Shown here: positions 10,801-22,618 of the stretch, piece by piece
Numbering within the stretch: position 1 is the stretch's first letter
How the letters are laid out: each line of letters starts with the position of its first letter
NCBI GenBank assembly: GCA_965178125.1
Contig: OZ237754.1
Span: 186,001 to 250,000, forward strand
Origin: Bilabrum cf. latius
Lineage: Eukaryota > Bigyra: Bicosoecida > Bigyra > Bicosoecida
Direction: 5' to 3'
Length of the DNA: 64,000 nucleotides
Translations under genes and position numbers: made by a program
Notes under the pieces: generated by a model
What the model saw: only the letters and a program-made list of their open reading frames with translations
Told to the model about the DNA's origin: nothing
Database searches by the model: none

Positions 10801-13706
10801 GCGGACAGCGAGTTCGGGTTGGTCAAGTCGGTCTCTCCGGCGGCCTCGGACGCATGAGTGTTACCTGACTGCTATGCCCTATTCTAGCCGGTTGCAGATG
10901 GACTCGCGGCGGGTCGAGAGGACGTGAAGAGAGCGCTCTGACCTCCGATGCTCGGTGCCGCAACATGGGGCTTCTGGCCGACCTGCGAGGACACTGCGGC
11001 GAGAACGTCTTCGTTGCCTCGCTTGACCCTCTCGCCAGTCTATTCATGTTGCGGACTCCATGGCGTATACTTGGGCGCCTTTCCTCTAAGTACCTGGCTG
11101 AGCTCCTTGCGGACGATGGCAGTCATGACAGATGGGCGCCAGTACCGAGAGACCAGTTGGTGTGACTCCTCGGGCGATATGCTGAACAGCGTATTGCCTT
11201 CCAGGTCGCACACGGGTGCCCCCAGAGCCTCGAAAAGGTGCGAGACGCTCCGATCCACAAGCTCCGCCACGGCGTCACTCGCAGAGACGAGCGCGTCCGC
11301 GCGCTTGCTGAAGGTAATCGTGAAGGCGCCCTGCTGCCCCGCTCGAGCCAGTCGACCGAGCAACGACGGCTCCCACCTTCGCCGCAGCAGGGCAACAACG
11401 CTGTCCCGGTGCACCCTTCTGGCCTCCAGCTCTAGCTGCATCTTGTACTCGTCCGACTGCTTCAGTGCCGTCATTGCCTTCTTCGTTTTCAGTCGTGCTT
11501 CCTTCTATTTGGCTAGGCGAGCCTTTTCGGCTGCAGCGTGGGACGCATGGTACGAGTCGTGCTGCTCCGATAGATCAGTGACGCGGGCATCTATGCGGCG
11601 GCGCTTTGCCTTGCTCTAGACCTAGTGCAACACGGTCGCGTCGCCTGCACGCGAGCCTTTGGGACGCGAAGCTGCTAGCTCCACGTCTGAGTCGTCAGAA
11701 TCGCTGGGATTGAGGTCGATCATGATGCCCCCGCTTGGAGCCTTGGCCATGCTTGTGGACTTGCCCGCGCCCTAAAGCTACTTGCGCTGATCAGTTGCGC
11801 CCATGCCTGCTGCCGCTCGAGATCGCTTGACGCCTGCCTTCTCTGCAGCATTCGGGCCAATGCCCCTTGCGGCCACTCCATCCTCAGCATCGTCCGAAAG
11901 GTCAATCTCTAGGTTCTGTGCGCCTGTAGCACCCAGCGAGCCCACCTGTTCGGCCCTTTCCATCTGCTGCTACCCAGAAATGTCCGCCAATTTGAAGTCC
12001 AAATCAAAGGCCATGTCTTCTTCCGTAAGATCTCCCTCGCCCATCCCAAGACCGGCCGCAGCCTCCGCCCCTCGGGCCTCGTCCAGAGCATTTGCACCCA
12101 CATGCCCGAACTGCAGCATGCCACCGGCCTGCCCTTTCCCCCCCTGTGTGCCCCTTTCCAACGCGCGGGTCCGAGCAGCCCTCGCCTCCCCGAAAGCCTC
12201 GTTGCCCGCCTGCACCGCCACAGCCCGCTCCTTGGCGGCTGCCACCTGAGTGGCCAATGGCAGTGTCCCCGGCCGGCTCTTCACCCGCACCAGAGAGGAC
12301 GTGGCAGACTGGCCCCTTCTGCCCGAGATGGACGTGAGCTTGGATCGCCGCCTCTTGAAGCGATTCTTGATGGAAGGCATTAAGGAGGAAGACCCGGTGC
12401 CGGGCATGATGCCGGTAGCAGTGCCAGCCTTGCTTGACGATGACGAGGGGCGAGATGCCTACGGCTCACGAGCAAGCGCAAGACGTGCAGCCGCATCGGG
12501 TGGCTACGAAGAGGCGCTCGGGATCTCAATGGGGGAGGAGGAGGAAGGAACGGCTGCTTCTCGGCTGCTGTCGCTGCTGCTACCGGTGCTGCTTGTGCTG
12601 CCGGTGCCCTTGCTAGTGTTGCTGTCGCTGCTGCCCCCGGTGCTGCTCGTGCTGCCTTCAGAGCTGGTTTGCTGCCCGTCTCTACTCAAGTGGCTACGTT
12701 GCTTGCTACCAGCAGCAGTGGGGCTGTTCCGCACACCCTTCGACGAGAATGAGGTTGACGACGAAGATGATGCTCCAGCAGCTCGTCCTGATCTGGCTCC
12801 GCACTCCGTAGGGGCAGAACCTGATCCTTGCTTCCCGTTGTTGTTGACGGAGCGCTCCATGGCTGCATTTAGACTCATGCTGCCCTCCAGCACCTTAGCC
12901 ACCGGCGACCTGGGGCCGAGGACATCCAGTGACCCAGCTCCAGGCGACCGCACTGCCTGCATTGGCTGTCCCCCGCGCGTGCTGCCACTGTAGGAATCGC
13001 ATTCGAGCGGTTTCAGCCTATAGTCCGAGTCGAGCAATCCATCGGCATTGGAATAGACCGTGGCACTGCCGGCGGCACTCATGCTCGCACTCATGCTCGT
13101 TCCCTTGCCCTCGGTCCGACTGGAGGCGCTCGGCGGTGCCGACTGCCGAGCACCCCGCGAGTGCATGCGGCTGGCGGACACTGGCTCGGGATTTTCAGGT
13201 TCAATCTCTTGCTTGCTGTCTGCGGCAGGCATGGATAGCATGGGTCGGACGCTCTCCAGCTCGAGGCGCTGTGCCTTCCGCTCGGAGCGAGCACCTGCTC
13301 GGTGCGCACCAGAGGCTGAGGCAAGGCTCCGAGAGCGCTATGACCGCTCAGTTTCTCTAGTGTTCTGCTGGTTTGTTCCTGCTCCAGGCGTCTTGTAAGC
13401 AGATGCTGACTTGTGGGGCGAACGTGCCGACTTCACAGCCATTGCGGGCTTGCTCACAACTGTTGCAACTGCCTGCTGGGAGTTCCCGCCTGTTCTCGGA
13501 GACGTGTTACGGGCAAACTACTATGCACTCCTCGATACTGGACTGTTCGATATCCCAACGCGTGCGCGCGGAGACACCGCCCGCTTCGATGAGGATCTTG
13601 AGGAGCTTTTTGAGGCAGATTTAGGCGACTTGGCCGCGCTCTTCGGTTGCTTACCGCTCTTTGTAGGCGGTGATGCTGTACCTCCAAAAAGAGTGAGTTG
13701 CTTCAT
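7836..13706 (-). CDS. Large TAG-rich nuclear-looking protein with an N-terminal PIP-box-like motif
   Basis: A single uninterrupted frame of 1,956 residues runs from ATG (13706) to TGA (7836), provided 17 TAG codons are read as sense: lower coordinates 13521, 13518, 13338, 12504, 12459, 11970, 11778, 11772, 11622, 11616, 11505, 11040, 10884, 10872, 10122, 9873 and 9792. It contains no TGA or TAA. The N-terminus, MKQLTLFGG, resembles the PCNA-binding PIP boxes that open many replication and repair proteins. A Lys/Ser/Ala-rich basic region follows, then a charged coiled coil (about residues 690-770, EKARLAK-TAG-KEARLKTKK), a folded segment around 11,050-11,430 and acidic Asp/Glu/Ser runs near 9,720-9,850. 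The C-terminal 600 residues look folded but unfamiliar. A chromatin or DNA-maintenance role is an inference from the PIP-like start only. Confidence 0.85.
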
Positions 13707-14030
13707 ATTCTGCGCGGGACAACGGCTTGAAGTATATTGCAGTTCGAATCGGCGACAGCATCACGTCGTTCCCGGGCAGGTTTGGACTTCTTTACAGCGT
13801 ATTAAATTCATCGCTAGGCTCACCAACAAAAAAACGCTGACGTAAGATTACTAACAATAGAATAGTGATAACAACACTTTGTTATATCTCCGGGGCACTC
13901 GGCAAATTGATTTGCAAGGATTGAATTCGAAAATTGCTCGCAAGCGGAACTAGTCCGGCGCCGCGGACTCGGAGTAGTAATAAGTTCAGCGACCTTTATC
14001 CAGATTTTACTGCCGGTTCATACCTGAATC
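13707..14030. promoter_or_regulatory. Divergent intergenic region between the PIP-box protein and the GT11-like gene
   Basis: These 324 bases are clearly AT-richer than the flanking genes and separate two divergent starts (13706 minus, 14031 plus), so both promoters should lie here. I see no convincing TATA box or conserved element. A tRNA-like GTTCGAATC near 13742 lacks a paired T-stem. Confidence 0.4.
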
Positions 14031-17000
14031 ATGTGCAAGCGTGACTTGGAACCACCGGATAATGCGTCATCATTAGTACACATATCAATTGGTACGTGCT
14101 ATTTAGCCGCAATAGGTAAGAGTACGCGAAAAGGATTGAGCTGTTGTTGTTGCCCACCCGTCACGTGTCAACTCTGCTGACACCGTGTCATTATTCGAAT
14201 AGATTTGCCTCTCCACAATTCGCAGGACTTGTGCTGCTTTTGCTGACCATTGCTGCATCGTGGTATCTTACGTTTTGGGTAGGTTACTGGGGTTGGCTGC
14301 TGTCAGTCCCTGTCGCTGTTTGGATCGTACCGGGATTTGCAGCGTTGTATGCGATCACTCGAGTGACAATCACGTCTGGATATCGTAAATGCGCCTCGAT
14401 TCGTGCGATACAGCTCGAGTCAGACGGCATGCCGGTGCTGGCTGGCAGCTCGGCCGGAGCGGGCGGTCGGCAGAGACTCGCATTGCTCGTACGCCCCCTT
14501 CCTATGGTTGGATTATCAAACGTTCTCTTCCAGTACGTTTACGGCAGATTAATGGCAACATTTTTGGGTCTTGATTTTGCCTGCGAGCGCCCAATCGGTA
14601 AGCCGTTCGCTGAGCTTCCTCTGTACGTGCCCTGCGATGCTTCCCCCTTGGGTTGCTCGCTCAACGAGGCCGCAGAGCGACAGGAGGAAAAGAGGTCTCG
14701 CCTTCGTCGGCGCTCCGCGAAGCTGGACCGCGTGCGCCCGGCCAGGATGCGTCGACAGGCCTCGAGGGAGGTGCCGGACCTTGCTGCCGTGGAGAGGGGT
14801 GCCATGAGGACGGCCAGGATGCTGAGGCAGTCCAGCCTCGATTCGCAGGCCAGCGCCAGCGCCAGTGCCAGCGATGGTGAAGACGAGTGCGACAGCCCAG
14901 GTCTGTCTGGCCCGGGAGCTGGCTAGGTCGTCCGTGGCGCCGTCGACAGGGATGCCCTCATGCCGTGGGCCATCGCAGCCGGTGAGATGTCCCTCCGTGC
15001 TGTGCGCAAGGCGGTCAGGGCCGCCCGCACTCGGCGGTGGGCAGCCTGCAGCTGGCTCTTTGGGCTGTGCCCCAACGTCGTAGACGTGGTTCACATGTGG
15101 TGCGTGATGCTGTTCCCTGGGTGGGGTCCTCTGTGGGCCCGAAAGCGGCCTCTGCTCGAGACGCTGTTTGACGAGGCTGCATCAACCCCCCAAGGGGTCA
15201 GGTTGCTGAGGAAACACGAGGAGCGGCTGGAGCAAGTGCTCCGGAGGGCCAAGAGGCGTGCTCACCGACAGGGAGGGCAAGAGAGGGACTGGGATTCCGC
15301 GTGTGGGCGCTTTGCAGCCGCGTGGAGGATCCCGCAGCCGACCGAGTACCTCGCCGAGCGTCGCTCAGGCTACATTGGCCCGACCATGGCCCATCACCCC
15401 GACTCGGATAAGCTGTTTGAGGTACCCGTTGAGATCGCTCGGTACTGCGAGGAAGCTGGGATGGCAGAGGTCAGGATCCGCAGGGCGCTGTCGACCCTGA
15501 CTGCGGCCCAGGTGCTGGACTGGCTCCGTCGGGACTCGCTCGAATTCGTGCAGGACTGGCAGCTGTACGGTGGCCCGTTCGCACCATTGGTGCGGGGCAT
15601 GCTGATGCCGGCCGTGGCTCGCAGGCTCCTTGTGCGGGCGGAAGAGATGGACGCGCGAGCCTTCGATTGCAGCGGAAACTGGTCCGACGAGCGCGACGAC
15701 AAGCACAGAGGCGGTGCGAACGGAGCCGGGAAGGATGAGGACGAGGACAATGGCGAGGAACAGACTGCCCTCGAGCTCCGTGGCCATCGCCGCGCTCCCA
15801 CGGTGGTTGTGCACGTGCGGCTGGGCGACATCGCGACCGGGGCGCACCCCTGCTACAAGCCGATGACGGCCTCTTTTGTGCTTGACGCGATCGAGGCCAT
15901 CACAAAGGGGCGTGCGCGCCAGTACTATCGCACGACCAGTCGTGAGAGAGAGAACAACCAGTCTAGCTACTACGACTCAAAGCAGTGGGAAGATAAGATT
16001 CCCGAGGCTCTCATCGTCACGACCGAGCCAGAGCACCCGGTCACTCTGAGCGCCCGCAAGGCACTCGAGGGGCTGGGCATGGAGGTGCGTCTGCAGGCCA
16101 AATCGGCCGAGGTGGACCTGCTAACGCTCATCGCCTCAAGGAACCTCGTGTGCTCCACCAGCACCTTTTCCTGGTGGGGCGCCTTTCTGGCCATGGATGG
16201 GAGCATGGCAGCTGCGCCCATGTACGGGGTCTTCGGGTCGTCCGCCTGCCGGCCCAACGTGTGGGGGTCCGAGATGCTCTGCAGGCAGCTAGGCGGCGGG
16301 CGGCGGCCCAGCCCCAGGGAACAGTGGCGGGCGGACGAGGAGGAGATGCAAGAGCTTGCGAACGTTCCTTGGTTGGCAGCCGCGGCCAGCGGTGACGTTG
16401 GTGCCAGCCCCGATTTCCGCGGGCTGCCCTCGTAGTACTTCGACAGGCACGGCCAGATCCTGCAGGGCGACCTCGTCGTGAGGCGGTGGGGCAGCCTGGC
16501 CATGCCTGTCGTGAACAAGGTGCGGCGCGCGGGGGTGGAGGCGGGGTACGGCAGCGGCGTCAGGGGCGGCCTCGCCAGGCCGTCAAACGCTGCCCAGAGA
16601 GAGGAGCCGGACCCGTCCGACCCCGAGGCGTGGCGCGACGTGCAGCTGAGCTCTGCCACGCCATGGGAGAAAACAGGCATGGGTTTCCTGTGGCTGGAGC
16701 TCCGCAGCACCATTCGGTGGGTGGAGGAGGCAAAGAAGGAGTCGTGGGACGTGGCAGGCATGGGCGAGGTGAGGCAGGCGAGGGCGAGGCTTGGGAGGGT
16801 GCGGGCGGGCGACACGGTGGAGTGGCCCGACCTGGAGCTGGAGGGACCGCTCCTGGGGGCAGGCAGCGGGGCCGATGGGTACGGTGGTGTGACGAGGGCT
16901 GAAGACTCGAAGGATGAAGATGAGCGGGGATTGGGGGATGGGCAGGACGAGCAGGGTGGGGAGGAGCATGCGCCCGCGAGATATCGCAAGCCTGCCAGGA

Positions 17001-17044
17001 TGAGGAGGGCCCCATCGAGGGCAAAGGGGCGGGTGAGGAAGTGA
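14031..17044 (+). CDS. GT11-type (alpha-1,2-fucosyltransferase-like) membrane glycosyltransferase
   Basis: Exons 14031-14091 and 14226-17044 give 959 residues ending in TGA. The intron (134 bases) splits a Gly codon. A short N-terminus (MCKRDLEPP) precedes two hydrophobic segments (LVLLLLTIAASWYL and a second from WLLSVPVAVWIV), suggesting a Golgi membrane anchor. GT11 hallmarks follow: GLSNVLFQYVYGR (compare GGLGNQMFQYAFGR), HVRLGDI at about residue 549 (the HxRxGD GDP-fucose motif) and STSTFSWWGAFL at about 665 (compare SNSTFSWW). TAGs at 14924 and 16433 are in frame; the first lies between the two conserved halves, so translation stopping there would leave no active site. The family's core is near 300 residues; here low-complexity insertions separate the motifs and a 200-residue charged tail follows. 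The acceptor sugar is unknown. Confidence 0.8.
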
Positions 17045-17555
17045 TAGGCTCTGTAGCGACCTGCGATGGGCGCGGGGGGAGCAAATAGCGCGTTATGGGA
17101 CGTGTCCCGTCACGCGTATGGCTTGCTGCAAACAACGCTGCTCACGCAGAGTCACCCAGCGCAATGACACAGTAGCTGCTCCATATGTCAGCATTGGACG
17201 CTTCACTGCACTCCAACCGGCACCTCGCCTGCCACCAGCCTCTGCGACCGAGTGCGCGGCGCCGCCTTGCGACCGCGCGACGGAAACGGATCGACACGGC
17301 AAAACAATCTTGTGAGGCCCATCCAGCGGGAACAAGGTTATAGAAAGCCAGACACACTGTGCCCAAGGTTTCGTTACTCTCTTCATCCGTCACTGATATG
17401 CGTGAGTCTTGCGATGGGGCCGCTATCAGAAATCATCCAAAGATCACGCGCTATTTGTTACGGTACCTGTAGTCCACTGAATTGGCATAGTGACAGCGTG
17501 ACTGCATTGCTCATTAGCTTCTTGTTGCTTCCTTTCTAGTAACTTACGCGCAGCG
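17045..17555. other. Intergenic region, no gene seen
   Basis: About 510 bases between two plus-strand genes. Only short overlapping frames occur and none has recognisable features. It probably carries the 3' UTR of the GT11-like gene and the promoter of the small membrane protein. Confidence 0.4.
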
Positions 17556-18188
17556 ATGGTGTCTGAGCAGACTTTGCGCGGATGCGGTGTAACTTCAGCC
17601 GTTTCCTTTTGTAGCGTACATAGAATACTTCAGAGTGATGACGAAGGACAAGGAAATAATGATCCTGATGATGGTGGCCCAAGCGTCCCCATATTCGGTG
17701 TTATTCTTGCAGCATTAGCAGGGCTCATTCTGCTTGCCGTTGCGATGTATTGCTGCTTTCGGAGCCGAACAGAGTGTGCGTGCATGTACAGGAATGGTTG
17801 TTTGAAGGTCATCTGTATCGGGTGCCTGGGTTGCTAGTACTGCTGTCCGTCAAAGTCTCCGCGAAAGCGATTGTAGAAGGGAAACTTGAGCACGGAGGAG
17901 GACGGGGCTGTGACAATGGCTCAAATCATGCAAGTGAGTATCTAGCGCTGTAGTAGTTTACCAACTTGGCAAATCATGACGCTGTTGTGTGTTCTGGCGC
18001 GTTCATCGTGCAATTTACCAAGTCGCACCTACCTCCGCATCTTGCCCGCCCCGCCCCGCCCCGCCTTTTCCCCCCAGGGCTACGGGAGGGAAGCGAGCAG
18101 CGCCAGCATGGCAAATGGGAATGGTACCTCGGCTGATGTGAAGCAAACGCAGAATCCGGTGGATGCTGCTCTGGGTGGAGCCAAATGA
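17556..18188 (+). CDS. Small single-pass, Cys-rich membrane protein
   Basis: Exons 17556-17933 and 18078-18188 (intron 144 bases, phase 0, pyrimidine-rich acceptor) give 162 residues ending in TGA. An acidic N-terminal segment (SDDEGQGNNDPDDGG) leads to one transmembrane helix (VPIFGVILAALAGLILLAVA). A cytosolic-side run follows with about ten cysteines (YCCF, CACMY, CIGCLGC, YCC), a pattern typical of palmitoylated proteins. TAGs at 17835 and 17874 fall in this Cys-rich and basic stretch (CLGC-TAG-YCC, KRL-TAG-KGN). The ATG at 17556 is the first in frame, but an upstream exon cannot be excluded. No family is recognised. Confidence 0.62.
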
Positions 18189-18630
18189 TCGGGCCCAAGC
18201 CCCTATGTCTACTCGCGTCCAGCAGTGCCGACAGCTTCTATGCTGCCATTGCCTTACGATTCGCGGGCCTGTCGTGTGCGGGCCCGTAAGCGCTGTGTCC
18301 TCGGGCTGCCGGTACTGTGCGCGGGTGTATCTCCTGTTGTTGCTACACAGATTTTCCTCAGATGGACGCCTGATTCAACCATCCACGCGAGCCACGGGGC
18401 AGCTACCTGCATCAGTCAGTATCCGGCCCGGTTCCCCGTTAATCAGCCCTAGCCACCAGTGCATGTGACCACCTGAGACCACATGCACGGTTTTGTGCCA
18501 CACCCTGCTTCCTTGTTACCCCTATATCCCGCCCTTGTTCCTGCCGCCAGCATTCGATACAATTGTAAGGTGTAATTTGAGTGAAAATCGTAGTTGATGC
18601 CAAAGCAACTCGACGCAGTTTGGCAATACC
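18189..18630. other. Intergenic region, no gene seen
   Basis: About 440 bases between two plus-strand genes. Frames are short and lack features. It should hold the 3' end of one gene and the promoter of the next; I see no clear motif. Confidence 0.4.
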
Positions 18631-19323
18631 ATGGCGCTAAGAAATAGCCTTGTCCGGTGTGCAAAGCTTTTGTCTAGACAGCATGCTTGTTCCCGTCCAG
18701 TTGCAGGTCTCGCAAGGATCGCTAGAAGCGGCACCGTCCTAGCCAGGGCAACCGCTGGTACCAGAAGATAGTTGCAGTCTAGTGCTGTCTTGTTTTGCGC
18801 AGAGGCTGCGAAGGATGAGACCACAGACGGTGCAGCTAGCAGCTAGACCGAGAGCGATGATCCAGATTTGGATGCCGAAGGTCGCTTGCCCGAGCCCGAG
18901 CTTGCCAGCAGAGCACAGTATTATCGCCTGCTGCTCTGGCATTGGGTGCGCGAAGACAAGTTCATGGAACGAAGAATAAGTCATATTACGGACCCCGCAC
19001 AGCTCGTTTTGGCCGTTTATTTCTTCGCCATCCATGGCCAGAAATGCGAACCACTCGTGAAGGCTGTCGAGGAGCGGTTGATCTCGGCGCTCAATGCCGT
19101 GGGAAAGGGTTCTAGCGAAGGACTAAAGCCAGAGTACATTGGACAGTTGACGTATGCTCTTGGTTTTCATAATTGCGCTTCCGAGGATATGTGGAAGGCC
19201 GTTCGGACGGCTCTTGGCTCCGTGAAGGACTCGTTGCCGTCCCACGTTCGGACCAACGCCAGCCGCGCCCTGATGCGTGCAGGCGACTCCGAGGCGGACG
19301 CACGAGCCCTAGTTGGACTTTGA
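18631..19323 (+). CDS. Putative mitochondrial helical protein
   Basis: The frame of 230 residues runs from ATG (18631) to TGA. The first 45 residues are rich in Arg, Ala, Ser and Leu and nearly lack acids (MALRNSLVRCAKLLSRQHA and on to ATAGTRR), a typical mitochondrial presequence. TAGs at 18769 and 18844 lie just after it (TRR-TAG-LQSS and ASS-TAG-TESDD). If TAG stopped translation, the presequence would be detached from the conserved-looking helical body (RAQYYRLLLWHWVREDKF, then ITDPAQLVLAVYFFAIHG). I do not recognise the domain; helix-rich composition suggests a repeat-type fold. It converges on the hydrolase gene 130 bases away. Confidence 0.72.
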
Positions 19324-19452
19324 TGTGAACAGAATTATATTGAAACAGTGGAATGCGTGGAAAACTGCCCATTCGACGAGCAATCCGTACCTGCAATCCC
19401 CTCCCTCCAGCCGAGACTGCGGGCCAGGCGGTGGCAGGCGCCCCGCCAATCG

Positions 19453-22176
19453 TTATCGGCCCTGCTCTGTGGGCCCCGCCACCCGCATCACGCGTGCCCC
19501 ACCCTTGGTCTTGCCTGCCGCCTCTAGCGCACCTACCGCCCTTGTCAGCATCGCCTTGCCCTCCTCCCCTTGCGACTCAGCGGGCAGCGGCCCCAGCCCC
19601 TGGCCCCTCAGCCAACGGTAGAGCAGGGGCCTAACCAAGAAGGACAAGGACTCGAAGCTGTACAGCCCGTCCCCCTTGCGATATTTCCGCTCCGGATCCG
19701 TCGCCTCGAAGGTGGCCCTGGGTATGACCCGGCCCATTTGTTCCCCGAGGGCGAGGGGGTGGATGAGGTCGCACTTCCACCATAGCACGTAGGTCGGTAC
19801 CTTGACCAGGGGAAGGATCCCGCGGTGGTCCGTGTACGAGGCGTTGTACAGGACGAGGTGCGTCATGGCCCGAGGCATGGCCTCTGTCATCGAGCACGCG
19901 ATCCCGCCGCCCCACGACCACCCCATGACCACGACGGGGGCACCGGTCCCTCTTTCTCCCCTCTCGTCCACGATCCCGCTCTACATCAGCACCTCGTGAG
20001 TGATCTGAATCGGGCCACGGCGGTCAAGGTTTGTCTCGGATCGAGAACACCACCTGCGGCCAGGCGTGCGCCCGAACCCCGGGTGATCCACAGCCACGAC
20101 CCGCCACCCAGCCTCCTGCAGCCCCGCCCACATGTGCCTCTGATCCCTTGACCACGAGTGCGCCCCCCACCCGTGCAGAGTAATGAACACGGGGAGATCG
20201 TCCCGGGACCAGTCTCCCGCATAGTTAACGGCAACTTCCTGCCCCCAGCTCATCCTCACACGCCTCACCTCCCCGTACATGCAAGTGGCACCCTCCTTCG
20301 CGGCCGCCGCTGCCCTGGAGGAAGCCGTGCTGGAGGTGGAGCTCGTGCTGCGGCTGCGAGTCCTCCTGCCCTCGCCCCTCCCAGTCGCACCCACCGAGCT
20401 GCGAGCCGACCTCGCCGCCCGCCCCGTGCTCCGGCCCCTCGCAGCCCCCTTTCTCGATGCTCTTGCGGCAGCCTGCCTCTCCCTGGAGTAGGAAGAGGGC
20501 CGGCGGCGCTGCAGATGCGGAGGGACCGACGTGCTGCGTCGCCCGCGCCCCGACTCGCTCATCCCTGCAACGCGCCTGCTCGCACCAGCGCGCCGAGACA
20601 TGCTTGATCCGGCAGCCTGGGCGGCACCGGTGCTGGCCTCGGCTCCTGGACCCGCTGTCGACACGTCTCCCTCGGCCGAGCTAGACCCCGACTCCATGGA
20701 CCACGTCCCTGTGCCGCTCTCCTGTGTGCCCCCACCGTCATTTCTGCCCTAGCCGCCATCACCCGCCCCCGTGACAGCTCCGCCGGGGAACACATCCCGC
20801 TCTGCCTGCGCCGCTCCGCCCCCACCCCACAGGGACTCGCCGCCGAGAGGGACATATCGGCTTCTGGCCCTCACCGCCCGCTCCATGCCTGTGGACTCCG
20901 AGCTTGAGCCTGCCAGGCAGCGCAGTCGCGAGGGCCATGGGTTCTCAATGGTGTGACGAATAGCCGCCAGCATCATGTCCTCGTCATCCTGCGCCCCAGC
21001 CACACCGGCCGGAGTACCAGCCGATGCTGCCGTGCCCCCAATGATGCGCCTGCCTGCCCAAGGGTACGACTCTGGAGGAGGCCCCATGGGCAGAGAATCG
21101 AAAGACCAAGGGGGGCAGCCTGCTGTGCAGCGAGCTCCCATTGCAAATTCAGGTGCAGGTGCAGGTGCAGGTGCAGGTGCAGGTGCAGGTGCAGGTGCAG
21201 GTGCAGGTGCAGGTGCAGGTGCAGGTGCAGGTGCAGGTGCAGGTGCAGGTGCAGGTGCAGGCACCCGTATCCCACGCCTTGGGCCTTGCACACTGTCCCC
21301 TGACGCACTGCGGGCCCGGGCCCGTGCCCCCCCTGCAGCGGCACGCTCTAGAATGCCGGGGCGCGCGCTGCTGCTTGATGCAGCTGGACCAGCCGATGCA
21401 CCAGGTGCTCCACCAAGCGCCTTGTCACTCACTGCGGCTGGATGCGTCTCCGAGCGCCCGATGGCGCTATCATCGCTTCTGCAGATGGCGTCGAGCACCG
21501 CACCGCTGATGCTCTCGTAGTTCTTGCGCGATTTCTTGGCGCTGTAGGGCCCCGCGCTGAGCTCAATGTACCTGGACTGCTTGCCTATTGCCTTGTGCAC
21601 GGCTTTCGCCTGAGATGCCGGGTGGAACTGGTCTCGTTTCACTTGCAAGACGAGGCAGGGGCATTGGATCGCCCTCAGCTCGTCGGCCTGGAGGGTCCAG
21701 TTGCAGTGGAAGGCGGTGACTGAGCGAACCTAGCCCGGATTCGCGAGTGCAGCCGCCAGAGCCACGCCTCCTCCGTAATCGTATCCGATGAGGTGGGCCC
21801 TGGGTTTGATTGTCTCTTCTGGAATCACATCCATGCTCGCCTCAGCACCGCTGCTGGATGTGTTTGCGCCGACGGCAGATCCTTCGCCACCGAGCCAATC
21901 AATCACGTCAAACAAAGCCTCTACTGGTCCACCAGGCAGCCTGTGATATTCAGTTCTGGATGAGTACTTCTTGCCATCGGACAAGCCAAACCCAGGAAAA
22001 TCTATGGCGCAAACTCGGAAACCAAGTTCTGCGATCCTGGCCATGTAGGCTGACCAATTCAAACCAGATGCAGTTGGGCCGTAACCATGCAAGAGCATAA
22101 CAATTGGCCCATCATGCCGCCCCGATACGTACACATTTACCTTCCCAGCGCTCGACTTGACTTCGCGAGCCTCCAT
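19453..22176 (-). CDS. Double alpha/beta-hydrolase fusion protein
   Basis: One intronless frame of 907 residues, ATG 22176 to TAA 19453, carries two alpha/beta-hydrolase domains. Domain 1 (residues 1-250) has LLHGYGPTASG (oxyanion region) and HLIGYDYGGG, an elbow with Asp as nucleophile, as in epoxide hydrolases and haloalkane dehalogenases. Domain 2 (about 640-900) has TLHGWGAHSW and VMGWSWGGG, a Ser elbow. The linker of nearly 400 residues includes a long Ala-Pro repeat and an Arg/Ser-rich stretch. TAGs lie at 21730, 20749 and 19981. The first is at ANPG-TAG-VRSV, where relatives read PERV, PEQV or PDKV, so a polar residue such as Gln fits. Domain 2's acid and His are not obvious and its core is short. 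Substrates are unknown. Confidence 0.82.
21151..21260. repeat. Hexanucleotide microsatellite (AGGTGC)n inside the hydrolase linker
   Basis: About 18 perfect copies of a six-base unit encode an uninterrupted Ala-Pro run on the coding (minus) strand. The array is near perfect at the DNA level, so copy number probably varies between strains and changes linker length without breaking the frame. Confidence 0.95.
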
Positions 22177-22618
22177 CGTATGCTGGCAGCAGGACTCGGA
22201 CTAAATCCTACGATGCCAGCTTCTCCAAGGTACGGTGGATTATGATCAAATTGGTCTTAAGTGGGTTGTAGACAAAGAATGTACTGTCAGTGGGCCCAAA
22301 TCTGCCGTTGAGACTCCGCAGGCGGAACCAAAGCCAGACCTACCACTGCCAGTGGTTTTGCGCGGCACCGTTCTTGGGGACTGTCGCACCGCCATCTTGG
22401 TTCCCCATGCGTTAGTGCAGCGCCCATCTTTCAGCCCCTCAGAAGCTTATCATCTCCAGGGATCCACACCTCAGTAAGCCGCGGCCTTGCGGTCAAGTCG
22501 CGCAGCCGGCAGGAAGCAGGACTCCAAACATTGGCATGTCTCTATTCCAAAAGCAAGCAAGCAAGCATGCATTATAATCTGTGCACTGTGCACTACCTGT
22601 TCATCCCCAGCCGATCAA
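22177..22618. other. Intergenic region upstream of the hydrolase gene
   Basis: About 440 bases between two minus-strand genes. No frame is convincing. It should contain the hydrolase promoter and the 3' UTR of the folate-receptor-like gene. Confidence 0.4.

Noticed and set aside
7836-13706. Many separate small minus-strand ORFs, each ending at TAG
   Set aside because: They are all in one frame, consecutive, and contain no TAA or TGA before 7836. Continuity and composition show one gene read through TAG.
13715-13775. Possible tRNA gene from a GTTCGAATC B-box-like string
   Set aside because: The flanking bases do not pair as a T-stem and no D-arm, anticodon arm or acceptor stem can be drawn.
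17142-17393. Minus-strand 83-codon frame between two plus-strand genes
   Set aside because: It begins at a non-ATG codon, has no motif or plausible composition and overlaps no spliced model.
21120-21520. Plus-strand repeat ORFs (Gly-Ala or Val-Gln runs) over the hexanucleotide array
   Set aside because: They are shadows of the microsatellite; the minus strand carries the continuous hydrolase gene.
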